This document shows positions 1 to 5,830 of a stretch of DNA of 7,509 nt, piece by piece (the stretch's first letter is position 1; each line of letters opens with the position of its first letter). The notes beneath the pieces were generated by a model. The model made no database searches. It had not been told where the DNA came from and saw only the letters and a program-made list of their open reading frames with translations. Source of the stretch: Microbacteriaceae bacterium (GTDB lineage: Bacteria > Actinomycetota > Actinomycetes > Actinomycetales > Microbacteriaceae); NCBI GenBank assembly GCA_022701925.1, contig JAKONM010000259.1, positions 1 through 7,509 of the forward strand, in the 5' to 3' direction. Both the position numbers and the translations under genes were made by a program.

Positions 1-568
1 CGCGGGTCGAGGCGACCTCGCGTTCCATGAACGCCAGCACGTCCGCCACTGCCGCCCGGTGCGCGTCCTCCACCGCACCGCGCACATCAGCATCACCAAT
101 CGCCCAGAGGATCGAGGCGGACTTCGGGACCGAGAAGGTGAAATCGAACCCCGCCACCGCTCGACGAGTCCCCCGCCCCGCCTCCTCCCCCTCGATCCGC
201 GCCACCGCTCCCACCCGGTCCGCACCGCTCAGCTCGGGATCGAGCGCCGCGACGCGGGCGGCGACCCGCTCGCCGGCCGGCGCGAACACCCGATACGGGC
301 GCCCCAGTTGCGCCCCCGTCACCGGATCACGCCCCTCACCCACCAGCAGCTTCAGCTGCGACTCCGTCACCAGGTCACCGACCGCGATGCCCCCACCCGC
401 AAGGCCCGTCAGGCCGACACCGAGCCACCGACCGGGCGGGGTGCCCTCCTCCACGTAATAGCGGGTCATCGGGTCCGACAACGACCGGTCCCCGTCACCG
501 ACGACGACGGACTTCAGCAAGTACCGGTACCCGTGACCAGCCGACATCACCCGCACCGACACCGTCAC
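1..568 (-). CDS. MobF/TrwC-family conjugative relaxase, N-terminal part (truncated by window edge)
   Basis: The predicted role is to nick one strand at an origin of transfer, stay covalently attached through a tyrosine and pilot the strand during conjugation. The frame is open from 568 to the left edge (189 codons). The N-terminus has the actinobacterial TrwC-like layout: paired tyrosines at Y14/Y16 (GYRYLLKS) and Y37-Y38 (TRYYVEEG), which are candidates for the catalytic residue, then PPGRWLG, then GFDFTFSVPKS at residues 140-150. The histidine triad that binds the metal would come just after the visible part, and any helicase domain lies outside. The GTG start at 568-566 directly follows an in-frame TAG (571-569), so the gene cannot begin further upstream. 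GTG 562, GTG 556 or ATG 547 are possible later starts. No strong ribosome site is seen. Family assignment is from recognised motifs; completeness cannot be judged. Confidence 0.88.
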   Translation of the reverse strand, partial: MTVSVRVMSAGHGYRYLLKSVVVGDGDRSLSDPMTRYYVEEGTPPGRWLGVGLTGLAGGGIAVGDLVTESQLKLLVGEGRDPVTGAQLGRPYRVFAPAGERVAARVAALDPELSGADRVGAVARIEGEEAGRGTRRAVAGFDFTFSVPKSASILWAIGDADVRGAVEDAHRAAVADVLAFMEREVASTR

Positions 569-674
569 CTACACCAGGTACACACCCCCACCCAGCCCAC
601 CCCAGCCAGACGCCCCCGCCCCTCACACCCGACACCACCCCGAAACCCGCACCCCTCGCCCACACCCGAACAGA

Positions 675-698
675 CACGCCTCTTGCAATCGAGGCGTG
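675..698. repeat. Perfect 8-bp inverted repeat, candidate oriT hairpin
   Basis: CACGCCTC (675-682) and GAGGCGTG (691-698) are perfect complements around the 8-base loop TTGCAATC. It lies 107 bases upstream of the relaxase GTG. MobF relaxases bind a hairpin next to nic, so this could be the recognition hairpin. No T-run follows on either strand, which argues against a simple terminator. Confidence 0.45.
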
Positions 699-735
699 CC
701 CCAGGCTCGAGTACGACACATCAGGCTCTCCCTCA

Positions 736-755
736 CGGAGTACTCCGGTACTCCG
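736..755. repeat. Perfect 8-bp inverted repeat with 4-base loop
   Basis: CGGAGTAC (736-743) and GTACTCCG (748-755) pair perfectly around TCCG. The left half also contains the 10-bp palindrome GGAGTACTCC (737-746). A second short hairpin, CGCCGA-TT-TCGGCG, follows at 766-779. The cluster lies 168-211 bases upstream of the relaxase start and could be a relaxase or accessory-protein binding site, or a regulatory hairpin for the relaxase gene. Confidence 0.4.
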
Positions 756-857
756 ACTCGTTCAACGCCGATTTCGGCGGGTCGGAAGGTGCGAGCAAAG
801 GCGCAGGCGAGGAAAGGCCGAGGCGCCCGAGCCCCTCGCGGCCGACGACGCGGAGGC

Positions 858-906
858 CAGCGATGAGCCCGTCGCAGTCGATATTGGCGACAGGTCAGCG
901 ATGAGC
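858..906 (+). repeat. 11-bp direct repeat pair
   Basis: CAGCGATGAGC occurs at 858-868 and again at 896-906, 38 bases apart. There are only two copies, so it is not a clear iteron array. It may be an accessory binding site in the presumed transfer region, or chance. Confidence 0.3.
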
Positions 907-1301
907 GCATGAATGCATACACACCGGAGTGCGTCGCCTGAACGGCGCCGCACGACTGGGAACGCGATAGAAGGACGTCACGTGAGCAGACGGCCGAAGA
1001 ACCGATCCGCCTCCCAATCGCTCCAGGACCGCTCGACTGCACCCATATCCCGACTCCTCCCGTCAGTGCCTTTCGGCACCAGCCGGGACAAGCGGCGCGC
1101 GCAGGACGCGCAAGAGGCGCGACGCAGGAGCGCTCACGCAGTGACGCCGAAGGCGCCCTTGCACGACCGAGCACGTCGCGCACACTCACCAGCCGAAAGA
1201 CCACCCACCGGGTGGCAACGAGCAGCCGTCGCGCCGCAGGCGCGCCCCTCCCGCGCACTCCCGCCTCACCGCGGGACGGGACGCCGTCCTACGATTCGGC
1301 G

Positions 1302-1457
1302 ATGGCCGACGAGACCGACGCGTTCGACTCCCTCGAGACGCCGCGCTGCCCCATCCACCCCACCGATCGACTCGTCATCGCCGGCTCCGACCCTGAGGGA
1401 CGCGACGCGAGATGGGAGTGCCCCGTCCAGGGCTGCGTGTACTCGCAGCTCACCTGA
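1302..1457 (+). CDS. Small putative zinc-ribbon protein (51 aa), function unknown
   Basis: This short acidic protein begins MADETDAFDSLE and has a compact metal-site pattern: C16-P-I-H19, then W38-E-C40-P-V-Q-G-C45. The Cys/His and Cys/Cys pairs about 20 residues apart resemble a minimal zinc ribbon. I do not recognise the function. ATG 1302 is preferred because everything upstream in the frame (from 1212) reads as arginine-rich noise, and the acidic start gives normal protein composition. There is no good Shine-Dalgarno sequence. A TACGAT hexamer at 1290-1295 would place a transcription start at about 1302, so the mRNA could be leaderless, although no clear -35 is seen. It stands 62 bases before the next small gene on the same strand. 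It could be a chance frame, but the motif spacing makes a real gene more likely. Confidence 0.55.
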   Translation: MADETDAFDSLETPRCPIHPTDRLVIAGSDPEGRDARWECPVQGCVYSQLT

Positions 1458-1499
1458 CCTCGGCAGAACCACGCCCGTATCTTCGACGGAGCGCGCAAG

Positions 1500-1517
1500 C
1501 TAGAACGTATGTTCTAG
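1500..1517. promoter_or_regulatory. LexA (SOS) box overlapping a likely -10 element
   Basis: CTAGAAC (1500-1506) GTAT GTTCTAG (1511-1517) is a perfect 7-bp inverted repeat around 4 bases. The core GAAC-N4-GTTC matches the known actinobacterial LexA operator (TCGAAC-N4-GTTCGA), with a symmetric C-to-A/G-to-T change at one outer position. The hexamer TATGTT at 1508-1513 inside the box fits a -10 element, and its expected start point is 1520, the A of the next gene's ATG. A repressor bound here would cover the promoter directly. Confidence 0.72.
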
Positions 1518-1519
1518 GA

Positions 1520-1828
1520 ATGGGATCGAACCGGCGCTACGGTGACGCGATCACACGACAGAAGGACAACGCACGAGCCGAAGCCCGCGCTCTGCAGCCC
1601 TCCAGCCTGCCGATCGACCTCGTCACCACCGCCGGCGGGCCCATCACCCAAGCCGAACACCCGACACCCGTAACCGCCTACGTCGAGGTCGGCGTGACAC
1701 TGATCCGCGTCGCGGGCGTCGCATCCGCTTGGAACTCTCGGTGCGTACACATCCGTTGGACCGGCACCAACCCGGAACCCTCAGAGGCGTGGGTTTGGGC
1801 CTCCGCCGTCACTCGGAGCACGCCCTAA
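1520..1828 (+). CDS. Small SOS-box-controlled protein (102 aa), function unknown
   Basis: The protein begins MGSNRRYGDAITRQKDNARA, has a basic N-terminal third, a proline-rich linker (about 45-52) and a C-terminal part with WVWASAV that reads like a small beta-rich fold. I recall proteins of this type beside SOS-induced Y-family DNA polymerase genes in actinobacteria, but that is memory, not a search. ATG 1520 is chosen because the SOS box ends 2 bases before it, so any longer frame would run through the operator. The AGGA at 1516-1519 abuts the ATG and is too close to act as a normal ribosome site, so the transcript is probably leaderless. No polymerase gene is present in the window: the next gene is on the other strand. 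The biochemical role is unknown; damage induction is inferred from the box. Confidence 0.7.
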   Translation: MGSNRRYGDAITRQKDNARAEARALQPSSLPIDLVTTAGGPITQAEHPTPVTAYVEVGVTLIRVAGVASAWNSRCVHIRWTGTNPEPSEAWVWASAVTRSTP

Positions 1829-1955
1829 ATCACAGACGAGCAGACTCCGCGCGAGAGGTTGCTCGCCAGTCGGCGTCTAAGCCGGGATCCAGGGTCTCGA
1901 GGCCGATGTCAGGGTGGGCAAATCGACGGAAAGATTTCGGCAGGTGTAATGGCGT
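1829..1955. other. Intergenic stretch between convergent genes
   Basis: This separates the SOS-box gene (plus) and the ankyrin gene (minus). No clear terminator with a T-run is visible. A 9-bp sequence GGCGTCTAA occurs at 1872-1880 and again at 1951-1959, over the ankyrin stop. On the minus strand the ankyrin frame stays open for about 41 codons past its TAG, to a TGA at 1832-1830, but without a recognisable domain. Confidence 0.4.
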
Positions 1956-2702
1956 CTAACCGAAGTCTTTGAGTTTGTCGCAGGTGTGGGCGCCCCGGCT
2001 GTGCAGCCAACGAACGACGTCGTGTGCGCCCTCCCGGGCAGCGATGTCGAGGGGCGTCGCATCCTCCCAAGGGGGTAGCCAATCGAGGTGCGCGCCTCGC
2101 TCGGCCAGGGCCTGCGCGGTCGCGAGCTGGCCGCCGTGGCAGGCGGACCAGAAGCACCGGTTCAGGACATCAGTGGCTGGACCGTCTGATCCCTCGAGTT
2201 GTTCGAGAACTTGCTCGGTGACACCGAGCGCTGCGAGGTCAAAGACGCGCGCGTGAGCGCCTCTTGAGATGAGCAGGCGAGCCGCGTCCCACTGCGCGAA
2301 GGCTGTCGCGTCGGCCAGAGCCGTGCTCCCCGCGATGACTCCGCCGTCCGACTCGATGTCCGCCCCGGCGTCGAGGAGCGCCGTGAGCGCGTCCAGATCG
2401 TTCGAACTCGCCGCCCAGTGCAGTGGCGTCTCTCCGTGAGGACCCTCGAATCGTCCGTTGACGTCCGCACCTGCCTCGACCAGAGCACTGATGGACGCGG
2501 CGACCTCCGGGAAGTGGCCGGGCCAGTCCGTCGCGACGTGCAGGAGTGTCCGACTCATGCCGCTCGAGTCGGCGTCCCCGAATCGGGCGTGAGCCAGGTC
2601 CGGATACTCGGCGAGCAGCCGGCGAAGGTCATCGACGCGCCCGGCATGAATGGCGGCGACAGCGGCGACGGCGCGGGGGTCGACGGTGCTGACGGCTGCC
2701 AT
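1956..2702 (-). CDS. Ankyrin-repeat protein (248 aa)
   Basis: This is a probably cytoplasmic protein-binding scaffold built from ankyrin-type helical repeats. Clear repeat units are RTLLHVATDWPGHFP...ALVEAGADVN (about 51-82), GETPLHWAAS...LLDAGADIE (90-117), STALADATAFAQWDAARLLISRGAH (126-150), and less regular ones near the C-terminus including ATPLDIAAREGAHDVVRWLHSRGAH. There is no signal peptide or membrane segment and no enzymatic domain. The layout matches a widespread stand-alone ankyrin family in actinobacteria whose role I do not know. ATG 2702 is supported by GGAAGG six bases upstream. It is divergent from the thioredoxin-fold gene across 92 bases, so the two could share regulation, though no operator is evident. 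A link to arsenic resistance is not shown. Confidence 0.85.
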   Translation of the reverse strand: MAAVSTVDPRAVAAVAAIHAGRVDDLRRLLAEYPDLAHARFGDADSSGMSRTLLHVATDWPGHFPEVAASISALVEAGADVNGRFEGPHGETPLHWAASSNDLDALTALLDAGADIESDGGVIAGSTALADATAFAQWDAARLLISRGAHARVFDLAALGVTEQVLEQLEGSDGPATDVLNRCFWSACHGGQLATAQALAERGAHLDWLPPWEDATPLDIAAREGAHDVVRWLHSRGAHTCDKLKDFG

Positions 2703-2794
2703 CTGATGCCTTCCGGGGGAGCGCGGTCCGATTGCGTGCTCCGCGTGCTGGAACTGAAGCAGCCCAGGTCGACCGAATCAAGGACGGGTGCGAG

Positions 2795-3166
2795 ATGGCG
2801 CAGGCTGTGCTTGTGAAGGTCGAGCTGCTGCACATCGAGGACTGCCCCGGTTGGCGCGATGCTGAAGTGTCTACGAGAGCTGTGCTGGACGACCTCGGAT
2901 TGACGGGCCTGCGCATTGAGGTCCGCGAGCTGACGGCCGATGACGAGCTCCGGGGTGCCCACTTCGCGGGCTCGCCGACGATCCTCGTCGACGGACAGGA
3001 CATCATCGCGGGCGCTGTGCCGATCGAAGCCCTCGCCTGTCGCATCTACACGTCGCCCTCCGGTCGCGCAGCGACGCCGAGCCGCGACCAGATCCGCTCA
3101 GCGATCCTCGGAGCCCTCGACCAAGCCGCCACCGCCTCGACGGCTTCTTCGTCGGCGGCGAAATGA
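2795..3166 (+). CDS. Thioredoxin-fold 'DF family' (seleno)protein homologue (123 aa)
   Basis: This small cytoplasmic thiol protein has a thioredoxin-like fold. The first strand and redox loop read VELLHIEDCPGW (residues 9-20), with C17 where family relatives have CPxW or selenocysteine. SPTILVDG (60-67) is the cis-proline region, and a second conserved-looking cysteine sits in ACRIY (C82). Such proteins are often annotated as thioredoxin-family or, misleadingly, alkylmercury lyase. The chemistry is unproven: thiol transfer or metal(loid) binding is likely. ATG 2795 is chosen because the N-terminus then starts a few residues before strand one; AAGGA at 2780-2784 is a distant possible ribosome site, and GTG 2807 or 2813 are alternatives. 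The C-terminal tail is Ala/Ser-rich. It runs convergent with the arsenate reductase gene and divergent from the ankyrin gene, so it is beside, not inside, the ars operon. Confidence 0.8.
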   Translation: MAQAVLVKVELLHIEDCPGWRDAEVSTRAVLDDLGLTGLRIEVRELTADDELRGAHFAGSPTILVDGQDIIAGAVPIEALACRIYTSPSGRAATPSRDQIRSAILGALDQAATASTASSSAAK

Positions 3167-3178
3167 GCTGAACCGCCG

Positions 3179-3218
3179 CCGGGCTCGGCTCGCATCGTCG
3201 AAAGCCCGAGGAGCCCGG
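3179..3218. terminator. Possible bidirectional terminator hairpin between convergent genes
   Basis: CCGGGCTC (3179-3186) pairs with GAGCCCGG (3211-3218), leaving a 24-base loop. Flanking GAACCGC (3170-3176) and GCGGTTC (3224-3230) can extend the pairing. A shorter palindrome GAGCCCGGGCTC at 3211-3222 competes. It sits between the thioredoxin-fold stop (3166) and the arsenate reductase stop (3221). There is no T-run, so termination is inferred from position and stability only. Confidence 0.35.
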
Positions 3219-3220
3219 GC

Positions 3221-3619
3221 TCAGCGGTTCCGCGCGGGCTCGACCAGTTCCTGCGAGATCCGGGATGCGACGGCGTCGCGGAGCGGCCGGACGGACTCGA
3301 CGTCCCAGGCGCTGGGATCGGGGAATGCCCACTGCAGTACCGCCCCACGGGGGGCGGCGGGGAGTTCGAGGCCGGGCTTCATCAGCACGACGACGTCCGC
3401 CCGCTCGAGGTCCTCCTCGGTGACGGCTCGCGGACGACGGCTGGTGATGTCCATGCCGAGTTCGGCGACGGTCGCAGCGATCGAGGGGTTGACCGTCTCG
3501 GCCGGGCTGAGTCCCGCTGATGACGCGGTGAAGCGATTGCCGGCGAGATGCTCGAGGAGCGCAGCGCCGAGCTGGGACCGGCCGGCGTTGTGCTGGCAAA
3601 TGAAGAGCACCTCGGTCAT
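3221..3619 (-). CDS. arsC: Arsenate reductase, LMW-phosphatase type, single cysteine (132 aa)
   Basis: The predicted reaction is reduction of arsenate to arsenite in the cytoplasm. The low-molecular-weight phosphatase P-loop is C8-Q-H-N-A-G-R14-S-Q, with the general acid D101 in WAFPDP. C8 is the only cysteine in the protein, so the intramolecular Cys82/Cys89 relay of thioredoxin-linked ArsC is absent. That fits the mycothiol/mycoredoxin-dependent class described in Corynebacterium. The length is normal for the family. ATG 3619 is preceded by GGAGG seven bases upstream and overlaps the TGA of the flavoprotein gene (ATGA, 3616-3619), indicating translational coupling. A longer frame to 3685 exists but its extra residues are antisense-like noise. 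It is the last gene of the leftward channel-flavoprotein-reductase operon. The substrate could in principle be a phosphotyrosine protein, but the HNAGRSQ loop and context favour arsenate. Confidence 0.92.
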   Translation of the reverse strand: MTEVLFICQHNAGRSQLGAALLEHLAGNRFTASSAGLSPAETVNPSIAATVAELGMDITSRRPRAVTEEDLERADVVVLMKPGLELPAAPRGAVLQWAFPDPSAWDVESVRPLRDAVASRISQELVEPARNR

Positions 3620-5001
3620 GCGTTGACCTCCACCTTGGTGTGCTCGCGCTCCCACCGCTGGGTCGCGATCTGCACCGCGTCCCACGGCGAACCGAGCGGC
3701 GGCGTGTAGGAGAGGTCGAGGTCGCTGACCCCGGCGACGGCCATGCCGTGGAAAAGCGCGGTGGCGAAGGTGTCGATGCGCTTGGCGGTCTCCGTCCCGC
3801 GCGCGCCGACGAGCTGCGCACCGAGGAGCTTGCCGGTCTCGCTGTCGCCCGTGATCCGGATGCTGATGGGCTGCGCGCCGGGGTAGTAGGCCTTGTGGTC
3901 GTCGGCGACGGCGGTGGTGCTGACCGGCGTGAAGCCGACCGGGGTGGCTTCGTGCTCACGGAGTCCGGTGCGGGCCGCGACGAGGTCGAAGACCTTCACG
4001 ACCTGCGTGCCGACACTGCCGGCGAAGCGGGCGGAGCCACCGAGCGCGTTCTCACCGGCGACCCGGCCCTGCTTGTGCGCGGTCGTGCCCAGCGGCAGGT
4101 AGGTGACGCCGAGCAGGCGGTGGTGGGTGACGACGCCGTCGCCGGCCGCGAAGACGTGCGGAAGCCCGGTGCGCATCTGCTCGTCGACAATCGCAGCCTT
4201 TCCAGCCCCGAGTCGTGCGCCGGCCCGCTCGAGCAGGTAGGTGTTCGGTCGCACGCCAACCACAGCGAGGACCAGGTCCGCGGTGCGCTCGAACGGCACC
4301 CCGTCGTGCTGGCCGCGCACGGTGAGGCCGGAGCCGGAGCGGCTGACGGACTCGACGCGGCTCTTGGTGACGACGTCGACGCCGTGCCGGTCGAGCTCAT
4401 TGTGGACGAGCGCGCCGAGCTCCGGGTCGAGCGTCGAGAGCACCTCCGGGCCGCGCTGCAGCTGCGTGACCTTGAGGCCGCGGACGGTGAGCGCTTCAGC
4501 CATCTCGAGGCCGACGTAGCCGGCGCCGATGATGATCGCCGACTCCGGGTTCCGCTCGTTCAGGTGCCGGTCAAGGGCAAAGGTGTCACCCATCGAGTGC
4601 AGCACGTGGACGCCATCATCGGGACCGAGGGTGTCGAGGCCGGCGATTCCCGCGGCAGAGGGCAGCGCGCCGGTCCCGACGACGAGCTCGTCGTAGGGCA
4701 GCTGCGACTCGACGCCCTGCGCATCACGGACGGTCAGACGCTGCCCGGCGACGTCGATGTCGGTCGCGAAAGTGTCGAGCCTCAGCCGCATCCCGGTCGC
4801 CTCGAGGTCAGCGGCGGTGCGGTGAGCAAGGGACTGCCACGGCTGCACCTCACCGGAGAAGTAGTACGGGATGCCACAGATCGAGAAGTTTGGATACCGG
4901 TCCGCCACGACGACGGTGACGTCGACGCTCGGGTCGAGCTCGCGGGCGCGGAGCGCGGCGGAGATGCCGGCGTCGCTGCCGCCGATGGCGATGAGGTGCA
5001 T
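3616..5001 (-). CDS. CoA-disulfide reductase-like FAD/NAD(P)H oxidoreductase (461 aa)
   Basis: This flavoenzyme of the pyridine-nucleotide disulfide oxidoreductase class resembles CoA-disulfide reductase and NADH peroxidase/oxidase. It has an N-terminal FAD site (IAIGGSDAGISAA, residues 4-16, a GGxxAG variant), the single redox cysteine C42 in NFSICGIPYYFSGE, the VVGTGALP motif (107-114), an NAD(P)H-binding IIIGAGYVGLE (156-166), a second FAD motif VFAAGDG, and a C-terminal dimer domain ending in SYTPPLGSPWDAVQIA. Having C42 alone, not a CxxxxC pair, separates it from thioredoxin reductase and mycothione reductase. The substrate is unknown; a low-molecular-weight disulfide or persulfide used in arsenate reduction is inferred from context. 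GGAAGGA lies seven bases before ATG 5001. It sits 20 bases after the channel gene and overlaps arsC by 4 bases. Confidence 0.9.
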   Translation of the reverse strand: MHLIAIGGSDAGISAALRARELDPSVDVTVVVADRYPNFSICGIPYYFSGEVQPWQSLAHRTAADLEATGMRLRLDTFATDIDVAGQRLTVRDAQGVESQLPYDELVVGTGALPSAAGIAGLDTLGPDDGVHVLHSMGDTFALDRHLNERNPESAIIIGAGYVGLEMAEALTVRGLKVTQLQRGPEVLSTLDPELGALVHNELDRHGVDVVTKSRVESVSRSGSGLTVRGQHDGVPFERTADLVLAVVGVRPNTYLLERAGARLGAGKAAIVDEQMRTGLPHVFAAGDGVVTHHRLLGVTYLPLGTTAHKQGRVAGENALGGSARFAGSVGTQVVKVFDLVAARTGLREHEATPVGFTPVSTTAVADDHKAYYPGAQPISIRITGDSETGKLLGAQLVGARGTETAKRIDTFATALFHGMAVAGVSDLDLSYTPPLGSPWDAVQIATQRWEREHTKVEVNA

Positions 5002-5021
5002 GAGGAGGTCCTTCCAGGGAC

Positions 5022-5783
5022 TCAGAGTGTCGCTTCGTCGACCGCGGGATGCGGCATGACGACGCGGTCGGCCGCGCGGGACGCGGCAGGGAACAGGAGC
5101 AGCGTGAGCGCGACGCCGACAGCAGCGCCGACGAGCTGCGCGAGCAGAAACGGCACGACTGACGCCGGTGCGATGCCGGCGAAGGTGTCGGAGAACATCC
5201 GCGCGATGGTGACCGCGGGGTTGGCGAACGAGGTGGAGCTGGTGAACCAGTACGCCGCGCCGATGTACGCGCCCACCGCAGGAGCAGCGAGGGCTCCCCG
5301 CCCGGTCGCTGCGAGGGAGAAGATCAGCAGCACCAGCACCGCAGTGGCGACGACCTCGCCGAGCAGCGACCCGGGGTCGACGCGAATCTTCGTCGAGATC
5401 GCCGGACCCACACCGAACATCGCGTTGGCCAGCAGGGCCCCGAGGATTCCGCCGACGACCTGGGCGAGGACGTACAGACCGACGTGCTGGCCCGAGGTGC
5501 CTCTGCGGGCGCGGCGGCCGATGATCCAGTCCGCGGCGGTGACGACCGGGTTGAAGTGCGCCCCGGACGCGGGCCCGAACAGCAGGATCAGCACGCTCAG
5601 CCCGAGCGCAGTCGTGAGGCTGTTCTCCAGCAGCTGCAACCCCACATCGTTCGGAGATAGCCGCTGCGCCGCGATCCCCGACCCGACCACAACCGCAACC
5701 AGAAGACCGGTGCCCAGCGCTTCAGCGAGCAGGCGGCGACCGAGGGTGGCGACTGGCGGTTGGGTGGCGTGGTCGTTGTTCAT
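5022..5783 (-). CDS. aqpS: Aquaporin/MIP-family channel of ars operons (AqpS-like, 253 aa)
   Basis: This integral membrane channel is predicted to let arsenite, As(OH)3, leave the cell down its gradient after arsenate is reduced inside, as known for AqpS of Sinorhizobium. Six hydrophobic helices are visible. The two pore half-helices carry N78-P79-V80 (SGAHFNPV) and N188-P189-A190 (SFANPAVTIAR); the first box is NPV instead of NPA. The arginine that normally follows the second NPA directly (NPAR) is replaced by V191, with an arginine four residues on (R195). Both changes suggest a wider or less water-selective pore. ATG 5783 has no Shine-Dalgarno, but the overlapping promoter puts the transcript start about 2 bases upstream, so leaderless translation is likely. 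It is the first gene of the leftward operon. The direction of arsenite flow is inferred. Confidence 0.9.
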   Translation of the reverse strand: MNNDHATQPPVATLGRRLLAEALGTGLLVAVVVGSGIAAQRLSPNDVGLQLLENSLTTALGLSVLILLFGPASGAHFNPVVTAADWIIGRRARRGTSGQHVGLYVLAQVVGGILGALLANAMFGVGPAISTKIRVDPGSLLGEVVATAVLVLLIFSLAATGRGALAAPAVGAYIGAAYWFTSSTSFANPAVTIARMFSDTFAGIAPASVVPFLLAQLVGAAVGVALTLLLFPAASRAADRVVMPHPAVDEATL

Positions 5784-5791
5784 CGCCCGAC

Positions 5792-5823
5792 ATCTTGACG
5801 ACTTCGATTGGCTCAGTCAAGAT
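5792..5823. promoter_or_regulatory. Symmetric divergent promoters and ArsR-type operator
   Basis: ATCTTGAC (5792-5799) and GTCAAGAT (5816-5823) form a perfect 8-bp inverted repeat with a 16-base spacer. Rightward: -35 TTGACG (5795-5800), 17-base spacer, -10 CAAGAT (5818-5823), start about 5830, one base before ATG 5831. Leftward: -35 TTGACT (5820-5815), 17-base spacer, -10 CAAGAT (5797-5792), start about 5785, two bases before ATG 5783. Each arm therefore holds the -35 of one promoter and the -10 of the other. A repressor on this dyad would block both; the fused ArsR next door is the obvious candidate. Confidence 0.65.
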
Positions 5824-5830
5824 TGAGGCA

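Larger units (their letters stand above)
569..1301. other. Gene-poor stretch upstream of the relaxase; candidate origin-of-transfer region
   Basis: I see no convincing gene on either strand over these 733 bases. The open frames present give arginine- and proline-rich translations typical of antisense or non-coding high-GC DNA. The stretch holds several hairpins (675-698, 736-755, 766-779, 1066-1079, 1201-1215, 1259-1276) and an 11-bp direct repeat CAGCGATGAGC at 858-868 and 896-906. Relaxase genes usually lie beside their oriT, and the hairpins nearest the relaxase start (about 107-190 bases upstream) are the best candidates. The nic site itself is not identified; calling this oriT is inference from position and structure. 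Confidence 0.35.

Noticed and set aside
59..904. A 281-codon plus-strand open frame covering the relaxase region
   Set aside because: It is antisense to the relaxase, whose motifs are clear, and continues into non-coding DNA as a Pro/Arg/His-rich translation without recognisable folds.
1066..1079. GTGCC-TTTC-GGCAC hairpin as a terminator or small RNA
   Set aside because: The stem is only 5 bp, no T-run follows, and no gene ends nearby.
623..1258. A 211-codon minus-strand open frame in the gene-poor stretch
   Set aside because: The composition is arginine- and cysteine-rich noise, it runs through the hairpins, there is no ribosome site and no motif.
1201..1276. Short hairpins CCACCC-ACC-GGGTGG and TCCCGC-CTCACC-GCGGGA as a regulatory element of the zinc-ribbon gene
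   Set aside because: Six-base GC stems are common by chance at this GC content, and neither is placed like an attenuator or operator.
913..1503. A 196-codon plus-strand open frame overlapping the two small genes
   Set aside because: Arg/Ser/Pro-rich low-complexity translation. The frames of the zinc-ribbon and SOS-box genes look far more protein-like.
2940..3626. A 228-codon plus-strand open frame opposite arsC
   Set aside because: Antisense to arsC and out of frame with the thioredoxin-fold gene; Arg/Ser-rich and without motifs.
3640..5826. A 728-codon open frame on the plus strand opposite the flavoprotein and channel genes
   Set aside because: It is the antisense of two well-recognised genes. 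Its translation is rich in Asp, Arg, Gly and Val with no domain, as expected from high-GC codon structure.
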